Positions 45,080 through 64,000 of a stretch of DNA of 64,000 nucleotides are shown here, piece after piece. A model generated the notes under the pieces. The model did no database searches and was not told where the DNA came from. It saw only the letters and a list, made by a program, of their open reading frames with translations. Position 1 is the first letter of the stretch; each line of letters opens with the position of its first letter. The DNA lies in contig JANFAH010000004.1 of the NCBI GenBank assembly GCA_024663395.1, positions 2,294,001 through 2,358,000 on the forward strand. Direction: 5' to 3'. The stretch comes from Pisolithus tinctorius (lineage: Eukaryota; Basidiomycota; Agaricomycetes; Boletales; Pisolithaceae). The translations under genes and the position numbers were made by a program.

Positions 45080-46969
45080 CTGAAGAGTCAAGATCCATCG
45101 TGGTACTGGTCGAAATTCGGATCCACACTTTGGAACAGTGTACATACTAAATCGAAGGGGATGCTTCTCAGAAGACTTAATATATTCAGCCTTCCAGCAC
45201 GGACACGTTGACCTGCAGAACACCATGAAGCACCGTGCGAGTTCGACGGATAATTGTTTCGTGGAAGCGGGTCTACACGACAATTACTCAGGTGGGCGTA
45301 GTGGAATTTCTTTTCACCAACTCCCCGAATGTGTTAATCCTACTTTGGACTAATATCATAGATACTGTCTACGCACTTGAACCCTGCCATCGCAACTCAA
45401 CGAATGGATGGAGGCTTGTTTCGTGGGGCAGGTAGCGAAGTGTAAGGGATATGTCGTTCCTTTCCCCCCCACTGACCTGCAGCGCACCTCCCCTTCTCAG
45501 CATAGTATCTCAATCTCATCTGACATGCGCACATTTTCCAGTACAGTGCATCACTCGCACAGAAGCATAAGTATGTGCCCAGCACTTCACGTGTGGTAAC
45601 CTGATATGTATTATAGACATTGGCAGAAACAGCGATTGCCAGAGATCAGAGAGACACGTCAACGCTTGATGAGACTCCATTAGTTCATTGGTCGGCGTTG
45701 ACTCAATGTCCCCCAGTAATAACGATTAATTCATTAATTCTTCACATTCATCCGAGCATGGCAATCGGCTATGTATCACCCCCTATGCACACTGCGTTCC
45801 GCGGGCAGAGAGGAAATCCATCGTGGTCCGACATTTTCCCGAGTTACGGTGTTGAATCGCCAAGACGCCCCAAAAACGGCATGAAGCTCCAAATATCCAT
45901 CGTACATGCGAAACCCCCATAGTTTGATCACGATTAGCACTGTTAAGTCGGTGGCCCAAACGTACGGCAAAAGGTGAGCAAACTGTCGTCATCCAACTTC
46001 CACTTCGCTATGCCTACATACTAATCAGGTACATAGATCGATTGTAGATCGCTCCGTCCTGAGGGTGCTTTAGCAAGAGATCGTACATTGTCCGGTCCGG
46101 AATCTAGTGTCGACATAACACAGAAGTCTCCATATTCGTTGGACATGCAGTATTCTTCACTGCGATGAGCCCGGATCGATGCGAAGGATCGAGACCTCGG
46201 TGAAAACATGGAAGGCCTGCGGGAGATTTGAACAACCGAATACAATTTCTTCCATTCAGGGCATTCCAGCACCGATGACTAGGTCATAGCTATGAAGTGC
46301 AGTTTCCAATACATACATGCCAATACTGGGTGGTGGAACTCCGAGGTTAAGGCGGACCGGAACTGTGTACTCCTGAAGCAGGCATGTGAGACTACGCTTG
46401 TTCCGCAGTGTTGTAGGTGCATTTTTTATGGATTACGTGCGAAGTGTAAGCATGGTTTGTAGTTAACTCAGACGTGCAGGGGCTCCAATATTTCTGGCTC
46501 CCTATAGCGAGAGCCAAAAGAACTTCACAACTAGTGCCCACCTGGACATCCTTCAATGACTGCGAAGAACGCATAGCACCGCTTGCAGGCACTACCAGAA
46601 CGCGATTATTAGGTTCGTTTTTCAGGTCCGCGGATGTTTGTGAACGAGGATTATATAAAGGAGAAACCACGCAGTTACTATTAGGCGTTTCATGGGAGGA
46701 TTTACAGTAGGCGAAATTTCAAGACTAGAAAGCAGTCGGTGATTTCTCGCACTAAGTACTAGGCATATCGGTGCCAGTGAGTGGATGAATTGTGACTAGA
46801 CCCTCGAGTCGGTGCCACGTGCTAGGATTGAAGTTGCGCAGACAGGAGTTTCCCCTTTCTAGCACTCGCAGTTGGCCATCAGAAGGCATGCAATCCAGAC
46901 TGTACTAGCGCGACAGCCAGCAGGACAGAGTAAGATAGTACAAACCACTATGCTACAACAATTGATTTC

Positions 46970-47935
46970 TCAGTCCTTGGCAGCGAGGAGTTTCTGTAAT
47001 CTCTCCAGTTCCTTTTCCCGCTCCAACAGGATGCCTTTCCACTTTTCCTGTTCCTTGATAATCTTCTCTTTGGCCTCTTCCAGCCTCTCGCCCTCATCTC
47101 TCTCCATTGCACCAGTGAACTCAGGCACGCCGGGTTTCCTAGTCTCTTCAAGAGACGCGGGGTATGAAGTATGAAAAGGTGTAGGATTTTTACTCGTCCT
47201 TGGGAGAGGTGTGGGAGGGTGGGCGGTCAGCAAGGTAAGGAACGACTGGAAGGGATCCGTAAAGACAATCTCGTCATACTGCCAAGAGTGGACTGGGCCG
47301 AACTTGGCTGCGCTTTCAGGGGACGGAATTTCTGGTTCCGTTCCTAGCGCCTGAAACGTGAGGGACCACGGATGAAGTTTGAGATGGTGGTAGAGGGTAA
47401 CGGGCTTCTCTCCTGATTCGGCGACGAAATGGATTCGGATATGAATTTCAAACTCGCCCCAGCTGGAGGGACGTCAACGATGGGTAAAAATGAAACGAGA
47501 GAAAGAGAGAGACAAACCCAGTTTCGGAAAGCTCAAAAGGTGGTTTGTCAATATCTGTGGATGCGGTGTCAGGAGAAACTAAGGCGAGGGTTCTTCAATC
47601 GAGCCTACTTCTTGTCGGATTGGAATATGTATCGTGCAGCTTGAATGTCACGCGTTTTATGAAGTAGCTGAGATCATCTGCTCCGCCAACCGTATCAGAG
47701 TCTGGTGCGTTGGCGGCGCTCCGCACCGCTACGGTCCACCTGTGCGTGTGGTCGGGAAAACCGCATGTTTCCCTTTCCGCTGCGGTGAGCACCGTCGCTG
47801 TGTTCCCATAGATAATCGGCCGGTGTATCGTGACGCCCTGCGGTGACCAGGAATCAACACCCAAAGTGCCGATGCGTATGTGTGAAAGACGTACTTACCC
47901 TGACGCGGACGCGGGCCTCTGCCATGCTGTTGGCA
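46970..47935 (-). CDS. YAF9: YAF9, YEATS-domain subunit of NuA4 and SWR1
   Basis: The start at 47935 (MAEARVRVR) splices into GVTIHRPIIYGNTATVL, the opening of a YEATS domain. The domain continues with HTHRWTVAVRSAAN, SYFIKRVTFKLHDTYSNPT, an exon with an acidic FEI-type strand, and KLHPWSLTFQALGTE ending near the VHSWQYDEIVFTDPF segment. The aromatic residues of the acyl-lysine pocket lie in the WTVAV and following strands. The C-terminus is a coiled coil (KEKIIKEQEKWKGILLEREK), as in Yaf9. Yaf9 belongs to the NuA4 acetyltransferase and SWR1 remodelling complexes and reads acetylated histone H3. The gene starts 74 bp from a small divergent gene. Length is about 250 residues, typical of the family. 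Confidence 0.9.
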
Positions 47936-48009
47936 CTCTCGGAACAGTCCGGCAAATTCCGTCCGTGCTTGAACACTTCCTACCTCGACCAACCACCTTC
48001 TGTCAAAAC

Positions 48010-48382
48010 ATGTTTCTCGATTCGCTGGTCAACCGTAAGCCATCTTCTTTTTTTACCTTACACTCTATTCAGCAATCCTTTAGGTCCCAACCGCATTCCC
48101 GAGAGGCAGCGGACTTTCCAGGTAAATTCCCTCTATTTTTCCAACTGCAACAATTCACCTGTTTGCCAGGCACTAAGTCATCTACCCGTATATCGCCGTG
48201 GAAAATACTCCAACATTCTCCTAAGTGATCATTGACCTTACCGGCCTGCACCACCGTGATTAATGCATGTTCCAGATCTCTACGCTGTCTCGATGATTGC
48301 AGGTGTGGCTACGACACTAGGAGGGGTGTATGCGCTGGTGTTCGTGCGTAACTCGGCTTATGTGGTTGACTTAGACTATTGA
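48010..48382 (+). CDS. Small COX7-like mitochondrial inner-membrane protein
   Basis: Four small exons (48010 to about 48033; about 48086-48121; about 48171-48224; 48276-48382) read MFLDSLVN, RPNRIPERQRTFQ, ALSHLPVYRRGKYSNILL and NLYAVSMIAGVATTLGGVYA, ending LVFVRNSAYVVDLDY. The order (a RxPERQR-type motif, a short loop, one membrane span with GxGxT-like glycines and a short polar end) resembles fungal cytochrome c oxidase subunit 7 proteins. All introns are GT-AG. The last acceptor (TTCCAG) gives the only frame that keeps the hydrophobic helix. The gene is too short to stand out as one frame. It starts 74 bp from YAF9 on the opposite strand. The family assignment is by resemblance, so the symbol is left blank. 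Confidence 0.55.
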
Positions 48383-48545
48383 CATACGTAACCATTTGTA
48401 GACCAAGCCTGGCAAGAAAGAGTAACATGGAGTCTTGTAGATTAGACATTCCATCAATGCATTGAGACGTGCATGCTCTCCCATTTAATCGCCAATGAGG
48501 CTGGGTGCCCAGTTGCATTTCAAACATACTCTGTGCGGTATCTAC

Positions 48546-56943
<8,398 letters not shown>

Positions 56944-57097
56944 ACGCTAGTGTTAGTGGGCTTCAATTGGATCACTCCGCCGTGAAATGCGGCAGGAAGG
57001 AAGTTGGTGACATCGTGCAAGATCAAAGCATTCCCTCATGATTGCCCACGTGACCAATATCCAGACGGGTACGGACAGTACTTCATACAAACATATC

Positions 57098-60035
57098 CTA
57101 CTTCCGTCCAGCGCGTCGTTTCTCTTTCATTTTTTGGCGCTCCATAGCCTTCTGCTCTGCCCTCTCCCCTTCCAAAGAACCGAATGCCTTCTTCATACGC
57201 TCGTTGTAAGCTCGATCCTTTTCCATCTGTTTTTTGTGCTCGACCGCCGCGATGAATCTTGCGTCCTTGCGCAGCTCCCGAATAGCACCTTTCTTCTCCT
57301 GCTTAAGCTGGTATCGCAGTTTTGAGGCCTCGTTCCGCTCGCGATCTGGGTCCTGTCGGCGGAGGTATGACGAGGAGTTCTGCTCAAACTTAGGGACATA
57401 GGTCGGGATGGGTATAGGTTTATGTGCTTGAAGGTGGAGCGGCCTGCGAGACTGCCGTGCAAACTTGAGCAGACGCCCAATTTTATCTCGTACTGACGCT
57501 AAAGAAGACTATGAAGCCATTATCAGATAAAGTGCCGTATTGAAAGATAATCGTGATCACCTGAACGTCCTCGGAGAATCGTCCGCACTCCAAGTTCGAA
57601 ATGATCGAGCAAATGGGATCATAGAGTTCGATGAATCCATCAAGGGGTTTGTACAATTCCGCAAACCGGTCAAGAAGGTCGATAGCCAATCCAAGCGCGT
57701 CGAGTTTGGATTGTTCGGTGACATCACCTGACAACAGTTGCCACAAATCCGGTTTGCAGAAAACAAGATTTTTGGCAACCTTGGGATTGATCATTAACGG
57801 CACACGAAGGTCCGAGCGGAAGTCGGGGGAAGGGAAGGTACCAGGCAGAGCGTCGGAGGAAGTGTAGGAGTTCGGTGCAAGGAATAAGACGGCGTTCACA
57901 GCGAAATTCACCGCCTCGGGCACCAGCCGCTTTGAGAGTGCTTCATACTGGAGGAACAGTGAAGACAAGAAAAGCCCACTAGCAACGTCTGCGAAAGATC
58001 GCACACGACACAGGCTGAGGTAGGCACCCATCAACAACCGCGCGGGTGATACTACGATATGCTTCATATCACTGGTTGGCCAGATAATGCCAGTAACTCG
58101 TAGGAACGTGAGCTCAGAAAAGCCTGGCCAAGTTCTGGAGTTTGCTTCAAGAGCTCCGGATGCCAAACCCCGCCTAAGGTTCTTGTACATCAGAGATAGC
58201 TTTCCTACGAAACACTCGGCAACTTCGGAGGGGTACGATCGGCCGAGGGAGAACAAGTGAGGAATCAAGGACGATACAAGCTTAATACGGGGTTTCGGAG
58301 GAGACGTAACGTATAGGATATGGTCCACGAGGACACGAGCAAGGGTCTGCAGACATTCTCAATGTACGAAGTAAAGGTGAGCGAAGGACATACCTGCAGC
58401 TTCAGCTTGTTATCTGGAGCGAAACTGGGGTGGTAGATTACTCGCATCCGCTCAACAACTACGGGAACATCCTCATCTCGAACATCCTCGATGATTTCAA
58501 GGAACTCTCCATGTGATTCTGGAGCAGGGAAAGTGTACGGAAGCTCCTTCGGAGTCCCTGAAGTTTTCTGCGGACGCAAGGCTTGCTGTGCAGTCGTAGT
58601 TTCTGTAAAGTCTTCTTGTTCTGACCCGAGCTCCTCATTCGTACTCTCCTCCGAAACCGAGTTGTCATCTTCGTCATCTTCACTATCCTCTTCGCTCATG
58701 TCTTCCGTCGCGTCACTGTCTGCTTCTTCATCTTCCGCCTCACTACTAGAAGGTGCTAAGCCTTCTTCACCCAAGCCTGCCCCCACAACACCTGAATCAC
58801 CCTCTACGAAATCGTCCTCTAAGTCATCTCCAACTGGAGCACGTTTCCGCTTTCGAATGTCTCCCACATCGACATCGCTCTCGTCAGAATCTTCACCGAG
58901 CATTCGCCTCTGTCTTCGACGCTCAGCTTTCTCAAGTGCCTCCTTCTGTTCCAATGCCAATTCTTCGTCCGTCTTTGTCCTATCCTTAGGTTTGGCGCGC
59001 TTGTCGAAGGCTAGTTCCCGAACTTGTTTGTCATAATCTAAGGAATCATCTTTTTCCTCAGCTGCCGAGGTGTCCAGAGTACCACTTGGTGCACCCTCTG
59101 GAGGCGATGGATTAGATGCATAAAGTAAGGATTTGAGGGAATCAAAATCTTGATCCAGTTGATGTCGAATGTTTTCATCCTTTTCTTTCTCCATTTGCCG
59201 TCGTAACTATGCGGCTCATACGTTGAGAATCGAACACCGGTATATAATGGAGCGTTACCTTGTGCTCTTTGCTTTTAGCAATGACTTCGGCCATGACCTC
59301 CTTTTTCGATTTTTTGCTGTTGGGCTCCACATTTTCGGCACCGTGATCCTCATCGAAGCCTCCAAAATGAGCTTTATGAACAGTTTCACGGTCAAGTTGA
59401 TCTTGCATACACATGTGAGCAACGAAAACCCAATTTATAAATTAAAGGTACCTTCGTCGTCGTCTTCATCCATAGGAATGCCGAAATCGTCGAAGTCATC
59501 GATTTTCGATAAACTCTGGCCATAGTGTGTTAGTTCTTGTTCGTCTTCGAGGTTAAACACGTCCGCCTTAGACGTCCGCTGTCTCTCCCTCGTGAATCGT
59601 TCCAGCATGCGCTCCTCAAGCGACATGCTCGGGTCATTTTCACCAAATCGCTTATCAACTACTCCTCCGACACGTCCTCTTTCTTCCAACTCCTTCAGGA
59701 GCGTTTTCTCTCGCTACAAGCAAACAGTTATAAGCAAGCCCCTGCAGGACACACAATGGGACAAATACTTGCTGTATGCCAGCCTGCTTGCTTTGTGCTG
59801 GTCTTCCCATGGTACCCTTAATCTTTCGACCACCAACATGATGCTTCAACTTGGTAACCTTGACGTCGAACGGGTTCAACTTTTGCTGAATGTCCCGAAG
59901 TTTTGCTGCTCTCTTGACCTTATCGCGCTCGGCAGCGCGTGACGAGGTCTTCTTCTTCTTGTTATTTCGTGAAAAGTCGCTAAGACCTATGTGGGAGAGT
60001 GAAGCCTTGAGTTGGGTCAACTGCGATCCGGCCAT
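57098..60035 (-). CDS. NOP14: NOP14, nucleolar small-subunit processome protein
   Basis: The first exon starts at 60035 (MAGSQLTQLKASLSHIGLSD) and contains NPFDVKVTKLKHHVGGRKIK, the start of the Nop14 domain. Next comes GGVVDKRFGENDPSMSLEER with MLERFTRERQR, then FNLEDEQELTHYGQSLSKID. A long acidic Ser/Glu stretch (about 58600-58800) follows, then ELPYTFPAPESHGEFLEIIE and the helical C-terminal half. The end is rich in Lys/Arg (KEKRRAGRK) with its stop at 57098. Nop14 is needed for 18S rRNA maturation with Noc4 and Utp14. The gene is 155 bp from MEC1 (same strand) and 129 bp from COA3 (divergent). Introns are short and GT-AG. Confidence 0.92.
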
Positions 60036-60164
60036 GGCTGTTGGCGAACAACTTTCGTGCACGATGGATTTGCCGGTACAAATCTCGCGGAAGGCGCACG
60101 TGACTTGTCGTAGGCCACCGCCCACTCTCGCAGCCTTCGACCCGCTGGGCTGCACACAACCGTC
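60036..60164. promoter_or_regulatory. Short divergent promoter of NOP14 and COA3
   Basis: The starts of NOP14 and COA3 are 129 bp apart on opposite strands. A ribosome-biogenesis gene and a mitochondrial assembly gene thus share promoter sequence. Confidence 0.5.
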
Positions 60165-60745
60165 ATGTCAAACGAGCCGTACATATCCCAGGAGGCCGTC
60201 AGGGAATCCTATCGGCCTCGCAGCTATGTGAGTTTCTCTGTTGGTGCAAGACCTTACGACAGTGTAACCCTGCGCCGTAGCAAATGTCTCCCGGCCTTCT
60301 CCGCGCTCGCGAGCCCTTTCGCGTCAAGAATGCCATCACAGGCCTCATACTTGGTGGCTTGGGGGTTAGCGTCTGGGCGTACTCCATCCGTGCAGTGAAA
60401 CAAGAGGACTTCTCGGATGTTGATGAAGAAGCAAGGGAAATGATGCGTGGCCGAGCTGCCGAAAATGTTGGTGCTAGTACATCCGCAGACGTCGCGGTCA
60501 TTCCCACTGAGTACCGTGCTGCTTCCGGAGCAGAAGCTCTAGTTCCGTTTTCAGCGCCGTCATTGAGGAGCGTAGAACTGGTGACTTGTCAAGCCGACCA
60601 ACGAGGTATTCTTGCGCCTGTTCTCGATCGTGCTTTCCCCCGGCTCCTCGATCCAACACGAAAAACTTTGGTATGGGGTGCACCGCCAGTTGATAACATC
60701 GGTCGATTGAATGACAGTCTGCGAACTTCCGAAGGGCAGAGATGA
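60165..60745 (+). CDS. COA3: COA3 cytochrome c oxidase assembly factor
   Basis: The first exon (MSNEPYISQEAVRESYRPRS) splices by GT-AG into QMSPGLLRAREPFRVKNAIT, followed by the membrane span GLILGGLGVSVWAYSIRAVK and the acidic QEDFSDVDEEARE, which together form the Coa3 signature. The tail of about 100 residues contains RGILAPVLDRAFPRLLDPTR and TLVWGAPPVDNIGRL and ends at 60745. Coa3 works with Cox14 to hold newly made Cox1 in the inner mitochondrial membrane. The length is greater than in yeast but fits basidiomycete forms. Confidence 0.88.
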
Positions 60746-60929
60746 CAAGTGGTAGATTCATTTGCAGTTACTCCGGTTAAAGGTACTCCATACAACGGAG
60801 GTATGCCTGTATTTAATTCCAACGCAGCTGTTTATATCCTCTTACGTCTTCATGTGACCTCCCGTCTACTGGCTTGGACTCATGGAAGTTGAGTTTGGGG
60901 TGCGTGCATGTTCCTTACATGATGTTCTG

Positions 60930-61645
60930 ACTGGTGAGGATGTTACCTGGCAAATGGCTCCACTGTAGCGAATACTCGCTCCGAGACTACTACACTGCGG
61001 CAGCGATTGACTCGACTCAGCCTCAGCCCGGACTTGGGAGGCGCAAGATGAGGGTCGTGAATCCGTGGGCCACGCCAAATCCGAACGCCCGATCGATGAC
61101 TTGATGGTGTCCCGACGGATATCTGGCACAAATACCATATTTCTTCGCCAACATTCGCGCACGACGAACTCATCGGCAGTTCGAGTAGAGGGCAGTTTGC
61201 AGGTGAAGAGCCTTTGTCGTGCATGTCACCCTTGATGTTTGCTCCCACCTTTTTTGCGGCTTGCACCACCCCACTGCGTTGTTAATGTCTCCATTTGTGT
61301 CTCTAACGCTCCCACCACGCGGCCAGGACAGCTTATCAACGAACCAACGAACCAGCGTTGTCTCACGTAACCCGCGTCGTGGGCTGCAGATGACCATGGT
61401 ACTACTAGGTGAGGTACATAGTATTTCCGGGCCCGGTGTAGCTAACGACCTCTAGCACAGACAAATTGAGGAAAAATAACAGCTCTTCTCCCTCACCACC
61501 TTCTTCCTGGATTTCTGACATGCCATACTATTGGAAAGACTTGTCCAGAGGCGTGGATTTATGACGGATTTCTTCCAAGCATATCCAATAGGCAGCCAAG
61601 GTTTCGTAGTGACCGCACAACAAGACAGACAGGGACTGCTAGTAG
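60930..61645 (-). repeat. Dispersed repeat block B, copy 2 (inverted)
   Basis: The minus strand aligns end to end with block B1 (27345-28068). Unlike B1, this copy keeps a 75-codon frame (61397-61170 minus) matching the 74-codon frame in B1 at about 60 percent of residues. It also has an insertion of about 5 nt in the VPDIRRDTIKS frame that shifts it. No family is recognised. Confidence 0.65.
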
Positions 61646-61820
61646 CAATTCACTAAACTGGCGATACCGGGGCTTGATACAATCTGTCGTTAGTTTGAAT
61701 GATCCGAAGATCTGAAGCGCCGCACTCACGTCAATGACTTATTTCGCAGCTGACCCCTGAGATATAACTTCCCCAACGCATACGTTTCTCTGGCTGCCAG
61801 TTGCTTGGAGGCCTCACAGA
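61640..61820 (+). repeat. Dispersed repeat block A, copy 2
   Basis: This block aligns with 27165-27340 in the same orientation, whereas the neighbouring block B is inverted between the two sites. Anchors are ACAATCTG, TCCGAAGATCTGAA and GATATAACTTCCCCAAC. Confidence 0.55.
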
Positions 61821-62114
61821 TATCAGCATTTCGTTCTGCTGTCTACCCATCACCGTACTGACTTTGCGTTGATTGTCGATTACATGCTACGACACTGCGT
61901 ACGGTATACACCGAATGTTGTATGTATGTAGCTTGATTCCACAAGGTCGGTGCACTATCAACAAGTCGACGTTTGAATTCAAATCTGGATATGTTTCAGA
62001 CGGAAGGGTTTAGCTTAACAGCACCTGTCCATGCTGTACTAGCGCTCCTCTTTCGCGAGCGCTTTATAGGCTGGAACAAGTTATCGCGACCCAAATGATC
62101 GATTGCGGACCAGG

Positions 62115-63119
62115 ATGAAATCCTTCTCCGACTTCCCAGACGAAATTTTGCACGACATCCTGGCCCATGTCTTTTGGGTAGACGAGGATGTATTTGCATG
62201 CCCGAAACCCATGTCGTCCCTCTGGGCGGTGTCCGAAGCTACAGAGGACGGGAGCGACACCCAAGAAACGCAGCACCACGACGACATTACTCGAACGGCT
62301 GTTCCACTCGTGTGTAAACGATGGCTTAACGTGAGCACTCCTCTGCTCTACGAAACCGTTTTCCTTCGTACACGGCCCCAAGTCGTCTGTCTTGCCCGCA
62401 CATTGCTCAGCGATTACACCCTTGGCCAAAATATCCGAAAACTCAGGGTAGAATGTGGGTTGGGTGTACCAGTCAACAAGATATTGCATTTTGCACCGAA
62501 CATAGCACAGTTCGTCGTTGAGTTGGTTTGGGAGAAGGAAGAGCACACAATAGGTCTTGGGGCTGGATTGCAGGCTATCAATCCATCAAAAATCGTTTTG
62601 ATTCAACGCTCTATGCCCCGCTACAATCGGCGCATCTCACCTCTCATCGCGGAGCTGTGTCAATACATCCCGACCTGGACGAAATTGGTACGTGGATGTC
62701 TCATTTTCTCAGTTAATCCTTTGATGGATCAGTCGCAGACAACGCTGAGATACCCCTATGACCGGTTTCCAAGTCTATCTTCCAAGGATATTACCACTGC
62801 GCTCCAAAAGATCCCCCATTTACGCACGCTCTACGTTCAATGCGGGTATTCAATCGATACGACGTTATTGGTCTCGCTTCTCGGCCCCCAAGGAGACAGT
62901 ATAACGGAGATATACAGCGAAGCCCCGTTGGTGGACAACGAAGACAGCCGTATGTTTCTGACGCTGGCCGAGTTTTCCAAGTTGCGGCAAAAAGTGTTGT
63001 TCCCCGTTCCCGGTCCGTGGTCCGTGAGGCCATATAGGGCCTGTGCGCGGGAAGATGAGTACGTCACTTTCCACCATTCTCTGTTGTGCACGGGTAACAG
63101 TACAAGTATAGCAAGTTGA
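62115..63119 (+). CDS. F-box protein
   Basis: The ATG at 62115 starts directly with the F-box: FPDEILHDILAHVFW, then an insert and PLVCKRWLNVSTPLLYETVF, the classical two-part F-box of Agaricomycetes. The rest is a leucine-rich helical region (ILHFAPNIAQFVVELVWEKE, DITTALQKIPHLRTLYVQCG). The frame stays open to 63119. A 51-nt segment (62692-62742) with GTACGT at its start and CAG at its end may be a retained-length intron, since its removal does not break the frame. Near the end another candidate donor (GTACGTCAC) exists, so the last residues are uncertain. Such proteins recruit clients to SCF ubiquitin ligases; they are highly expanded in mushrooms and the target is unknown. Confidence 0.75.
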   Translation: MKSFSDFPDEILHDILAHVFWVDEDVFACPKPMSSLWAVSEATEDGSDTQETQHHDDITRTAVPLVCKRWLNVSTPLLYETVFLRTRPQVVCLARTLLSDYTLGQNIRKLRVECGLGVPVNKILHFAPNIAQFVVELVWEKEEHTIGLGAGLQAINPSKIVLIQRSMPRYNRRISPLIAELCQYIPTWTKLVRGCLIFSVNPLMDQSQTTLRYPYDRFPSLSSKDITTALQKIPHLRTLYVQCGYSIDTTLLVSLLGPQGDSITEIYSEAPLVDNEDSRMFLTLAEFSKLRQKVLFPVPGPWSVRPYRACAREDEYVTFHHSLLCTGNSTSIAS

Positions 63120-63178
63120 ATCTTATCTGGACAGCGTAAGCTGGAGTGTTTATGCAGATTCCGTCTGGGAATTTGGAT

Positions 63179-64000
63179 CTACATGCAAGTCGAATCCCCA
63201 TCTGGCTTCGTGGCCTCGAGCTGCTGTGAGGAATGATGACGACTTTCCATGATCCTGTAAGAAGATGAACTCACCCCCGCTTTTCTTTTCATTTCGAAGT
63301 AGTCTCTATGTAACCCGCATTCTGTCTTACCTTGCTTTCCTGCCCATCGGCCCGCCCGCTCGCCGGCATCACCCTCACCACTCTTCGATGTACTATGCCA
63401 GTCTCCGACGCTTCTGTATCCCTGATCTATTAATTTGTTCCTTGGCACGTTGTTCTCTTTGATGTATTGTTCTACTTGTGCGAATGACCATGCAAACAGT
63501 GGATTCAGCTTCAGCAATCCCGTACTGTCCGCCTCCAGGGGCTGCAGCGAAGCACGCTGTGCCCCCTGGGATGCTCTTCGACCTGTTATGACAGATTGGA
63601 CCTTGAGTTGCTCATATGCACGTCGTCCCGGTTCGACCTAGCTCCACGTCAGTTCATGATATCTTTGGCAATCAGGTAGAAAGGACGTGCCTTGACGACG
63701 TAGTCATAGGTATCCTCATTTTGTTCCCATAGCTTCTCTCCCCACTTCTCCTCAAAATCTTCCACTGTCTCGCAACCCTCGGGCTTAAACACATGCACTT
63801 TCACCCCATACCTCTCTTCCACTTCAACAATCAACTCGTACGTCTCTGGAAAGTGATACAAAGTGTCGATAAATATAAGCGGTGGTCTCGACTCGGGTTG
63901 TGCGAGCTTGGAGAGCATATCGATTGCAACAAGGCCAGTGAGACCGAACGCGGTGGTCTGGTGCAGTCCCGGAAGATATTCGAGAGCCCATGCAAGAATC
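63179..64000 (-). CDS. MET16: PAPS reductase (MET16), C-terminal part, cut by window edge
   Basis: The minus-strand gene enters from the right edge and ends at 63179. Visible parts are TTAFGLTGLVAIDMLSKLAQ, PLIFIDTLYHFPETYELIVE (substrate loop with the FxDTxxxFPET motif), VITGRRASQGAQRASLQPLE, LLKLNPLFAWSFAQVEQYIK, and the redox motif KTECGLHRDYF with the catalytic Cys. The enzyme reduces PAPS to sulfite with thioredoxin during sulfate assimilation. One intron (63638-63691) seems to start with GC rather than GT, because only that choice keeps VVK next to VEPGRRAYEQL. The N-terminal part is outside the window. Confidence 0.88.

Larger units (their letters stand above)
41009..46969. other. Gene-poor region of 6 kb after the GATA factor
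   Basis: This is the largest gap in the window. The first 900 bp are T/C-rich and probably hold the GATA gene 3' UTR. A hydrophobic frame at 41043-41441 overlaps it and lacks domain features. A run of C interrupts the sequence near 42030. The only candidates inside are the 122-codon frame at 44711 and a degenerate tRNA-like sequence at 44494-44570, both listed separately. No transposase, reverse transcriptase or integrase motif was seen. Confidence 0.5.
60746..62114. other. Intergenic region with repeat blocks B2 and A2
   Basis: The stretch after COA3 is made up largely of repeat blocks. B2 lies on the minus strand (about 60930-61645) and A2 on the plus strand (about 61640-61820). The remaining sequence up to 62114 is the promoter side of the F-box gene. 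No intact gene was seen. Confidence 0.6.

Noticed and set aside
62692..62742. 51-nt segment as certain intron of the F-box gene
   Set aside because: Borders fit but the frame is open through it and its length is a multiple of three, so it cannot be decided by eye.

Overview
The window is nuclear DNA of a filamentous basidiomycete, most likely an Agaricomycete. Genes lie close together on both strands and are split by many short introns (about 45-60 nt). The recognisable proteins are fungal housekeeping and regulatory families (ATG29, CDC14/SIN, SPT3, YNG2, YAF9, MEC1, NOP14, YIH1, DDI1), plus a Zn2Cys6 factor and a basidiomycete-style GATA factor. No organelle, viral or bacterial genes were recognised. 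All exon boundaries were read by eye from splice signals and family conservation.

Left arm (1-13 kb): a partial BTB/POZ gene, a cyclophilin-RRM protein (PPIL4 type), a tRNA-Arg(ACG), a large coiled-coil protein with a C-terminal membrane anchor, a NOP13-like two-RRM nucleolar protein, a TPA1/OFD1-type prolyl hydroxylase, a multi-pass membrane protein, an orphan gene fragment, and the septation-initiation protein CDC14. A 2 kb gene-poor gap follows. It contains a perfect inverted repeat whose arms each carry CACGTG.

Centre (15-35 kb): succinate-semialdehyde dehydrogenase, YIH1 (Gcn2 regulator), a Zn2Cys6 transcription factor, a NOPCHAP1-like protein divergent from ATG29, then DDI1. Next comes the most unusual part of the window: a rearranged dispersed repeat, an RNase III gene, a sharply bounded segment of about 2.1 kb almost without CpG, and a second DDI1-like gene. 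That second gene keeps the intron positions and reading frame of DDI1 but has lost the catalytic Asp-Ser-Gly, most of the helical domain and the UBA domain. SPT3 (SAGA) and YNG2 (NuA4) follow, sharing a 99 bp divergent promoter.

Right arm (35-64 kb): the GATA factor sits between two long gene-poor stretches (4.4 kb and 6 kb). It is followed by YAF9, a short COX7-like gene, the checkpoint kinase MEC1/ATR, NOP14, COA3, a second inverted copy of the dispersed repeat, an F-box protein, and the 3' part of PAPS reductase (MET16). Several pairs are divergent with very short spacers (YAF9/COX7-like 74 bp, SPT3/YNG2 99 bp, NOP14/COA3 129 bp), consistent with shared promoters.
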